From Sphingobacterium sp. UBA4616 (lineage in GTDB: Bacteria; Bacteroidota; Bacteroidia; Sphingobacteriales; Sphingobacteriaceae): a stretch of 12,569 nt of DNA. Positions 7,430 through 12,569 of the stretch are shown in pieces (position 1 is the first letter of the stretch; each line of letters starts with the position of its first letter). The DNA is taken from NCBI GenBank assembly GCA_002386525.1, contig DGIS01000003.1, positions 52,319 to 64,887 of the forward strand, read 5' to 3'. Below the pieces are notes generated by a model, which worked only from the letters and a program-made list of their open reading frames with translations, was not told the origin of the DNA and did no database searches. A program made the translations under genes and the position numbers.

Positions 7430-7745
7430 CCGTTTGCTCTAAAGCATTGACCAACTGCTTATAAATCCCGAGGCCCTCGGCTGTGGCTGGAGCTGTTTCA
7501 ACAGGCGGTGCACTTACCTCCACTTTCTCATCCTTCCGCATCATGGTTCCTTCGCCCATCAACAACCATGCGGGACTAATATCGGGATGTTTGGACAATA
7601 TAGCGATCATGGCATCCGAACTGAGTGCGGTATTCTTCTGCCCTCCTTTAAAGTTTGCATAGGAAAGTTGCACATCTCTGAAAAATTCGGTTTTACTGAT
7701 GCCTTTGGTTTCGGCGATCAGCAGCACGCGTTCCTTTACATTCAC
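7365..7745 (-). CDS. Helix-turn-helix regulator with coiled-coil tail (paralog 2)
   Basis: A 126-aa phage-repressor-like regulator. Residues 1-58 form a helix-turn-helix head (KERVLLIAETKGISKTEFFRDV, then NFKGGQKNTALSSDAMIAIL). The Bacteroidota repressor motif SPAWLLMGEGTM follows at about 57-68. After a Pro/Ala-rich linker, residues 94-124 form a coiled coil with the phrase AQEKTIFSLE. No S24 peptidase domain is present, so regulation is not by RecA-type self-cleavage. The start is GTG at 7745, preceded by AAAAAGGGGTAAAA; an in-frame stop lies four codons upstream. The gene begins 30 bp after the stop of its paralog, so both are probably one minus-strand operon. Its 3' end overlaps the decayed toxin gene by 65 bp. 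Confidence 0.8.
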   Translation of the reverse strand: MNVKERVLLIAETKGISKTEFFRDVQLSYANFKGGQKNTALSSDAMIAILSKHPDISPAWLLMGEGTMMRKDEKVEVSAPPVETAPATAEGLGIYKQLVNALEQTVKAQEKTIFSLEGQVSLLNKK

Positions 7746-7775
7746 TTTTACCCCTTTTTAAAAAATGTTTGTGAT

Positions 7776-8192
7776 TTATTTATTCCTTAAAGATTTTATT
7801 TCTTGCTCTTGGATCGACAATAATCGCTCTAACGAAATAATTGTCTTTTCTTGAGACTTAATAGTGATATTTTGTGACGATATAACCTGTTTTAATGAAT
7901 TGACTACTGCATTAGTTATGCCATCTATTTCATTAGTTACATAGCCTCTCTCGTCCTCCTCCTGAGCAAGAGCGGGTTTCAACATCTCACCTTCACCCTT
8001 TAATAACCATTCCGAAGAGTACGCTGGAAATTTTTCGACAATACTCACTAACCACTTTGCCTGTACATCAGTGTTATTGCTTAAAGCACGTGTAAATACA
8101 CCCCTACTCGCTCCTACTGCAGTTTCAAAGGCTGTTACACTCAGTCCTTCTCTATCTGCAATAACTTTAATTCTCGTTAAAAAAGAACTCAT
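7776..8192 (-). CDS. Helix-turn-helix regulator with coiled-coil tail (paralog 1)
   Basis: A 138-aa paralog of the gene at 7365-7745. It has an N-terminal helix-turn-helix (ADREGLSVTAFETAVGASRGVF, then ALSNNTDVQAKWLVSIV), the motif SSEWLLKGEGEML and an acidic linker. A long coiled-coil tail reads IKSQEKTIISLERLLSIQEQEIKSL. The tail phrase QEKTI-SLE is shared nearly word for word with the neighbour, so the two arose by duplication and may form heteromers through their coils. I start at the ATG at 8192; the frame can be extended two codons to a TTG at 8198, which is less likely. It is divergent from the operon starting at 8380 and faces the repeat-rich spacer, so it probably represses that operon and itself. 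Confidence 0.8.
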   Translation of the reverse strand: MSSFLTRIKVIADREGLSVTAFETAVGASRGVFTRALSNNTDVQAKWLVSIVEKFPAYSSEWLLKGEGEMLKPALAQEEDERGYVTNEIDGITNAVVNSLKQVISSQNITIKSQEKTIISLERLLSIQEQEIKSLRNK

Positions 8193-8197
8193 AATCA

Positions 8198-8266
8198 ATA
8201 ATTATCAATATAAAATTTGTTTAATCGAAAATTAGTGTTTAAATTAGCTTTACCATTGATAATTAT
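8198..8266. repeat. 11-bp inverted repeat in the divergent spacer
   Basis: ATAATTATCAA (8198-8208) and TTGATAATTAT (8256-8266) are exact reverse complements 47 bp apart. A second inverted pair, GTGTTTA (8235-8241) and TAAACAC (8266-8272), overlaps the right arm. The location between divergent genes, next to two repressor genes, suggests operator half-sites, though AT-rich spacers produce such repeats more easily than GC-rich ones. Confidence 0.45.
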
Positions 8267-8288
8267 AAACACAACATTTAATCGAAAA
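8220..8288 (+). promoter_or_regulatory. Direct repeat TTTAATCGAAAA, candidate repressor operators
   Basis: The 12-mer TTTAATCGAAAA occurs exactly at 8220-8231 and 8277-8288, 57 bp start to start, and interleaves with the inverted repeats. Its placement in the spacer between the two helix-turn-helix genes and the operon at 8380 makes it a good candidate binding site for those regulators. Further right, GATCAG is repeated at 8317-8322 and 8329-8334. A weak -7-like TATTTG lies at 8335-8340, about 40 bp before the downstream ATG; the downstream promoter is otherwise not clear. Confidence 0.45.
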
Positions 8289-8379
8289 CCTTAAATATGA
8301 AACCGAAAAGGCTTTAGATCAGTGCACGGATCAGTATTTGCCCTAGTAGCAGTTTCATCAACTAAAAAAATATAATCTG

Positions 8380-9651
8380 ATGAAAAATACGCAAAAGAAA
8401 CTAAAAGCGAAACATTTTCGCTATTTAACCCAAGAACACATCGACGATCCGATGAAATATCTTATAGAGTTCTTTGAAAGCGAAACTTCCATACGTGACT
8501 GGTTAGCAGACTTAAATATGCTAATCAACGCGGCTTCAAACGCAAAGATGAACCCACCGCGTTCCTCTAACGGATATATCACCAAAAAATTAATTGAACA
8601 GGTAGAATTGGCGTATGTCATTTTTAGGAAATGTAAACTAAAAACAATAGAACAACCGTTGAAGTTTAATAAACGTGTTTCAGACTACTGGAGTCAGCTA
8701 TTAGCAACAGACTCATTGGCACGTAATATTGACACAGCAGCAGACAGCATTAGTCGATTTTTTTCCTATCAGTCTTTGCAAAAATGGTACGACGTTCTTG
8801 ATGATTTATGGATAAGTTTAGTAGACAGGTATAATGATTTTTTAGGCAATAACGGCCATGCAATACTTGCTGTAAAAGAATTCTTAATGCGTCTGGCAGC
8901 TTCTCTCGGAAAGATCTATGAAAATAAAATACTTCCAGACAATGTTATAGAAAATCAAGAAGACATTGCAAATGAGCAGTGCCAAACCCAGCAATCTTTG
9001 GACGAAACAGAAGACGAAATACTTCACACCAAAAAATGCATCATATTGCCTGACTGGCTTGCTTCCCAACCTTATTCCATCTCAGCATTAAAAGATTTCT
9101 TTGATAGAGACGATCTAAATGGTTGGCGAGAAGACATCCGATATTGGTACCAAACGGTCATCGACGAAAAAGAATTCTGGTCGGCGGACCACGAAAACAG
9201 TAAATTTTCTGGCGCAAATTTACTCTTTAACTATACCTGCCTTTACGCCTTATTGGAAATGTTATTCAATAAATCTGAGGAATCCCCTATTCTTCCAGTC
9301 GGCATGGACGATTCATTTTCGATATTGCCCGAATGCCAATCAGTTTTGATTGGGCACATGAATAAAGAGATCGTGCTTTATTATGTTTCAAATGAAGAAC
9401 TGGACAATCCTTTGTCAGCACTATTGGCAACAGTTAAATCATACGATCAGCAAGAGTGGAACGAAATCTTGTATGAATGGATCAACTATGGGCTCGCCAA
9501 AAACCGATATACCGGCGCCTATTCAGATTACAGTACACGAATTTACCAGACTATGATCAAAATAATAGAACTCGCCTATTTAACAGCTTTTTCTGAAGAG
9601 ATAGAATCTCTCAATCAAAAACAAACAGCTCCTCTAGAAACAGAAATATAA
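8380..9651 (+). CDS. Protein of four degenerate W-rich helical repeats, unknown function
   Basis: A 423-aa soluble protein with no signal peptide or membrane segment. Reading it through shows four weak repeats of about 60-70 residues: about 24-83, 120-182, 230-296 and 343-403. Each follows the same plan: a proline or small residue, a helix ending in FF or a similar pair (IEFFES, SRFFSY, KDFFDR, ATVKSY), a tryptophan 5-9 residues on (RDWLADL, QKWYDVL, NGWREDI, QEWNEIL), a second aromatic helix (LWISLV, RYWYQTV, YEWINYG), then a leucine-rich helix such as IELAYL. From memory, such proteins neighbour HEPN genes in other Bacteroidota, but I know no assigned function. It is 23 bp upstream of the NT-HEPN gene, so one operon is very likely. 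It could act as a partner or scaffold for that protein. Confidence 0.75.
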   Translation: MKNTQKKLKAKHFRYLTQEHIDDPMKYLIEFFESETSIRDWLADLNMLINAASNAKMNPPRSSNGYITKKLIEQVELAYVIFRKCKLKTIEQPLKFNKRVSDYWSQLLATDSLARNIDTAADSISRFFSYQSLQKWYDVLDDLWISLVDRYNDFLGNNGHAILAVKEFLMRLAASLGKIYENKILPDNVIENQEDIANEQCQTQQSLDETEDEILHTKKCIILPDWLASQPYSISALKDFFDRDDLNGWREDIRYWYQTVIDEKEFWSADHENSKFSGANLLFNYTCLYALLEMLFNKSEESPILPVGMDDSFSILPECQSVLIGHMNKEIVLYYVSNEELDNPLSALLATVKSYDQQEWNEILYEWINYGLAKNRYTGAYSDYSTRIYQTMIKIIELAYLTAFSEEIESLNQKQTAPLETEI

Positions 9652-9674
9652 AGCCCATTTATTCAATCCATATT

Positions 9675-11369
9675 ATGAACACCGATATTAACCCTATTAT
9701 CGAGGCAATCCTTCGTACCGTTGCTGTCGATGAAATCTACCATTGGACTTTTGACCACGATAATAAAAAGTTTCAGATGCTACAGATTAATATAGCATCA
9801 AATAAAGGAATGCGACATTCGGATCCGAGTAGCATGATTAACAAAATTGTCAAAAATCGCCCATCAGACTTATATATCAAAGTGTACCTTACGAACGAAG
9901 CACAAAAACAACTGGATCTCGGACAGGCTCGCACTCATCTTATCTACCAGCCTAAAAACCGCGTTTATCAAAATCCGGCGCAAGAAATCCCACTGATCTT
10001 TCCAGATTATACAGCTACAGAGATTATCGAAAAAACAAGATCATATATCGACAAAGAGAAAAGTAAAATCAGATCGTTTATAGATGGACACTTTTACTAT
10101 TTGGATAGTAACAACCATGCTCACGCAGCCTTTATGCTACATCAGGCCATCGAACTATCCCTGAAAACTGCAGAACATATCCTTTTGAATGATGATCGAA
10201 AATCACATTCGCTTACAGGTAGTATGGGCTACCTTAAAAATTTTGACTCTAAACTGGCGATACTAATCGACAACAAAGAAGAAAAACAAGCCTTAGCTAA
10301 AATTGATGAAGCTTATATTGGTTATCGCTATAATCAAGATTATTTTATCGATGAAGATGTATTAGAAACAGCCTATCAGATTGCTATCAATACATTAAAC
10401 TGGATATACGATTATTCGAATATTTTATTCAAAGAAATTAAGTCAAAACTTAACCCTCTCCCAGTTGCTAACAACGAAGTTGAAAATTGCAAAAACACCA
10501 TTGAAATGTCCAAACGAAGCTATTGCAACGCCAATTATCGAGACCTCATTTTAAACGCTATAGAGCGCTATTGCACTCCTGCGCTGGTCGTATGTTTCGG
10601 TTATGATTCTGATCATCACAACTATCATAATGCGCTGAAAAGGGTAAAAAATGATTGCATCACGCATGCTTACTATATTTTGGTCACTTATGATATTTTA
10701 AGTACCGAGATCAATAATCTAACGCAGCTCATAACAGGTATGCTTCCCAACAATGTATCGCTTACGATGGTCGCGGAAAACACGAAAACTTTTACCAAAC
10801 AGCTCTCAAACGGGCATCCATTTTTTGTGTCGCTCCTCAAAGTGGGCGACATCTGGTTTCAGAATCCATCCATAGCCAATATCGATCGGGAAAGCATCGC
10901 CGCTCCACAGTTACATCTTGAATATGTATGTCAACAATGGAAGACGCGCTATAATAACGCGCGTACATTATACTTACCTTATGAGGAAGACTGGTCGTCA
11001 ATAAGCATCGAGGCCATATATTATATGCTGTCACAGGCGTTGGAGCAGACTTGTCTCGGTGTAATCAATAGCGTACTTCAATACAAACCGCAACGGGTCA
11101 ATCTCACTTTCCTCATGCAACTCTGCAAATTGATAGTTCCTGATGTCTACGCCACATTTTGCTTAGATCATGAAGAGCCGCTTAAGGCCTTTAAAAACAT
11201 AACGGAAGCACAACAACAATTTACGCACAATGCAAATTATAAAGGAGATCCATTAGCAGTTATAGAATTGCAAAAACGCACAAAAACTTTTATAGAAAGG
11301 TGTAACCAAGAGATGGAAAGCTATTTTGAGAGGATTTCTAGCCAACAGCTGGTCGAACAAGTTGAATAG
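9675..11369 (+). CDS. Tandem nucleotidyltransferase-like / HEPN double-module protein
   Basis: A 564-aa protein that reads as two copies of an NT-like plus HEPN module. NT-like 1 is about 16-110, ending LDLGQARTHLIYQP..VYQNP. HEPN 1 is about 115-250, with AAFMLHQAIELSLKTAEHIL, SHSLTG and IGYRYNQDY. NT-like 2 is about 286-400, with LVVCFGYDSD, YYILVTYD, KQLSNGHPFF and WFQNP. HEPN 2 is about 415-545, with YYMLSQALEQTCLGVI, QYKP and the degenerate QQFTHNANY. In standard MNT-HEPN pairs the HEPN part is an RNase and the NT part an antitoxin that modifies it. Here no GS...DxD catalytic set is visible in either NT-like part, and no clear R-x4-6-H RNase motif in either HEPN. A binding or sensing role is therefore as likely as catalysis. 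It is cytoplasmic, co-transcribed with the upstream repeat protein, and convergent with the ATPase gene. Confidence 0.75.
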   Translation: MNTDINPIIEAILRTVAVDEIYHWTFDHDNKKFQMLQINIASNKGMRHSDPSSMINKIVKNRPSDLYIKVYLTNEAQKQLDLGQARTHLIYQPKNRVYQNPAQEIPLIFPDYTATEIIEKTRSYIDKEKSKIRSFIDGHFYYLDSNNHAHAAFMLHQAIELSLKTAEHILLNDDRKSHSLTGSMGYLKNFDSKLAILIDNKEEKQALAKIDEAYIGYRYNQDYFIDEDVLETAYQIAINTLNWIYDYSNILFKEIKSKLNPLPVANNEVENCKNTIEMSKRSYCNANYRDLILNAIERYCTPALVVCFGYDSDHHNYHNALKRVKNDCITHAYYILVTYDILSTEINNLTQLITGMLPNNVSLTMVAENTKTFTKQLSNGHPFFVSLLKVGDIWFQNPSIANIDRESIAAPQLHLEYVCQQWKTRYNNARTLYLPYEEDWSSISIEAIYYMLSQALEQTCLGVINSVLQYKPQRVNLTFLMQLCKLIVPDVYATFCLDHEEPLKAFKNITEAQQQFTHNANYKGDPLAVIELQKRTKTFIERCNQEMESYFERISSQQLVEQVE

Positions 11370-11414
11370 AAGAGATTATTAAAAATAGAAGCCTGAGCCC
11401 CCTTATTTCAACGA

Positions 11415-12536
11415 TTATTCAAGACCAATAAACGCTCTAAAATTATCCTTTGAGATTACCTGAACATCTGCGCTATAGGCTTCTACAAAATTTGACGGTA
11501 TTTTTGCTTTCGCCTTAGGGTTCCATTTAAATTCGTAACCGGTTATTTTGCCGTCCGCTTCTTCTACATAATCGATTTCTTGCTGCTGTTTAGTCCGCCA
11601 GAAGTATTTATTGACGAAGCGTCGGCGATAACTGTTGTGTTTTAAGCGTTCTGAAATCAGAAAATTCTCCCAGAGTGCCCCCACATCATCCCTTAATTCG
11701 ATTGGATTAAAGTTTTGTATCACAGCATTGCGGATTCCGTTGTCATAAAAATATATTTTTCGATTTGTCTTTATTTCATTACGCAGGTTTCGGCTAAAGG
11801 AAGTCAAGGGGAATATAATGTAAGAAATTTCCAAGAGATGAATATAATTGGCAACAGTGTTTTTATCAACTCCTGTAAGCTGGGCAATTTCATTATAGCT
11901 CACTTCGGATCCAATTTGAAAGGCTAAGGCTTGAAGGATCTTCTCGAGAACTTCTGGTTTTTTTATATTCGCTAAGGTCAAAATATCCCGATACAAATAA
12001 CTTTGAGAGATCTCATTGAGTACTTCCCGTTCGTCACCGCGGCTAGTAATAGATTCTGGATAAAATCCATAAACCAGTCTAGTTTCCAGATCGCCTGCAG
12101 CATTAAGAAAGCCAGTACTATGCTCATATTCTGCATAAGAAATAGGGAAAAGATTGAACTCTCTCTTACGTCCTGTCAATGGCTCATGTGTATGGGTTTT
12201 CAACTCAAGCGCCGAGGATCCGCTGAGGATAAGCTGTACATCTTTAAATTGGTCATGTATAATTTTTGCTGTTAAACCAATATTTTCGATACGCTGTGCT
12301 TCATCAATAAATACCACTTTAGCTTGACCAATAATTGTTTCAATCTCTTTTGTGTTAGGACTGTTGAGATAAGTCCTTACCAAGGGATCATCCCCATCCA
12401 AAAATAAATAATCGTCACCAGAAAGTATCTCTTTGATCAGGGTAGTTTTACCTACTTGCCGCGGACCAATTAGTAGGATAGTTTTCCCCTTAAATAGTGC
12501 TTGCTCCAACTTATTTTTGATTAATCGCTGTATCAT
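11415..12536 (-). CDS. AAA_14/DUF4143-type ATPase
   Basis: A 373-aa P-loop ATPase of a widespread, poorly understood family. The AAA_14 domain shows Walker A GPRQVGKTT (24-32), Walker B VVFIDEAQ (74-81), the sensor-like LSGSSALEL (104-112) and TGRKREFNLFPIS (121-133). The middle part holds a winged-helix-like segment (SYNEIAQLTGVDKNTVANYIHLL). The C-terminal DUF4143 region ends with EIDYV (320-324) and YEFKW (334-338), which together resemble a PD-(D/E)xK nuclease core. The start is the ATG at 12536. A longer frame from TTG at 12557 would begin inside the promoter's -7 box. Roles reported or proposed for the family are vague (mobile elements, DNA transactions). It may be accessory cargo rather than part of the HEPN unit, which it meets tail to tail across 45 bp. 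Confidence 0.9.
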   Translation of the reverse strand: MIQRLIKNKLEQALFKGKTILLIGPRQVGKTTLIKEILSGDDYLFLDGDDPLVRTYLNSPNTKEIETIIGQAKVVFIDEAQRIENIGLTAKIIHDQFKDVQLILSGSSALELKTHTHEPLTGRKREFNLFPISYAEYEHSTGFLNAAGDLETRLVYGFYPESITSRGDEREVLNEISQSYLYRDILTLANIKKPEVLEKILQALAFQIGSEVSYNEIAQLTGVDKNTVANYIHLLEISYIIFPLTSFSRNLRNEIKTNRKIYFYDNGIRNAVIQNFNPIELRDDVGALWENFLISERLKHNSYRRRFVNKYFWRTKQQQEIDYVEEADGKITGYEFKWNPKAKAKIPSNFVEAYSADVQVISKDNFRAFIGLE

Positions 12537-12554
12537 AGTACATTTTGTATTCAC

Positions 12555-12562
12555 CAAAAGTA
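12555..12562 (-). promoter_or_regulatory. -7 promoter box of the ATPase gene
   Basis: On the minus strand 12562-12555 reads TACTTTTG, an exact TAnnTTTG box. Transcription would start near 12548, leaving a leader of only about 12 nt before the ATG at 12536. The -33 box would lie outside the window, so the call rests on half a promoter. Confidence 0.5.
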
Positions 12563-12569
12563 ATGCTTT

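Noticed and set aside
9675..11369. Active MNT-HEPN type VII toxin-antitoxin
   Set aside because: The architecture is fused and duplicated, and no NT DxD motif or R-x4-6-H HEPN motif could be found, so the standard mechanism cannot be claimed.
11370..11414. Terminator between the convergent NT-HEPN and ATPase genes
   Set aside because: No stem of useful length was found in this 45-bp spacer.
12537..12557. Seven-residue N-terminal extension of the ATPase from TTG
   Set aside because: It overlaps the -7 promoter box and precedes the expected transcription start; the ATG at 12536 fits the family better.

Overview
The window looks like chromosomal DNA from a Bacteroidota species, most likely Sphingobacteriaceae (Sphingobacterium- or Pedobacter-like). 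Three things point there: the style of the RecG, HflX and LipB proteins, the AT-rich spacers with weak Shine-Dalgarno signals, and several exact matches to the Bacteroidota promoter element TAnnTTTG (2941, 6855, and 12562 on the minus strand). The genus is an inference; no rRNA or other marker is present.

Left part (1-5400), mostly core genes on the plus strand. An AT-rich leader carries three degenerate copies of a 20-bp palindrome-like motif spaced exactly 33 bp apart. It is followed by a small exported or membrane-anchored protein of unknown function, then recG (branched-DNA helicase). A clean intrinsic terminator ends recG. A consensus promoter sits directly behind it, about 330 bp before hflX, so a long leader, a small RNA or a tiny ORF is transcribed there. 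hflX (ribosome-associated GTPase) and lipB (octanoyltransferase) follow, separated by a perfect 12-bp hairpin that overlaps the longest lipB reading frame. A convergent minus-strand gene (5405-6625) encodes an exported protein with two bacterial SH3-like domains.

Right part (about 6840-12569), accessory in character. It begins with a promoter and a small antitoxin-toxin pair. The Txe/YoeB-like toxin appears dead: it is frameshifted just before its conserved RLVY core, all three positions matching the YoeB catalytic residues are changed or lost, and its 3' end runs antisense into the neighbouring gene. Two paralogous minus-strand regulators follow (helix-turn-helix head, WLL-x-GEG motif, coiled-coil tail). 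A 180-bp divergent region with direct and inverted repeats, probably their operators, separates them from a two-gene plus-strand operon.

That operon encodes a 423-aa protein built from four degenerate W-rich helical repeats and a 564-aa protein that reads as a tandem duplication of a nucleotidyltransferase-like plus HEPN module. With the divergent repressors it forms a compact unit: repressor pair, operators, repeat protein, double NT-HEPN. It is the best candidate here for an undescribed system, possibly a defence, toxin-antitoxin-like or RNA-sensing module. Its function cannot be read from sequence alone. The window ends with a convergent minus-strand AAA ATPase of the AAA_14/DUF4143 type, whose -10-type promoter element is visible at the right edge.
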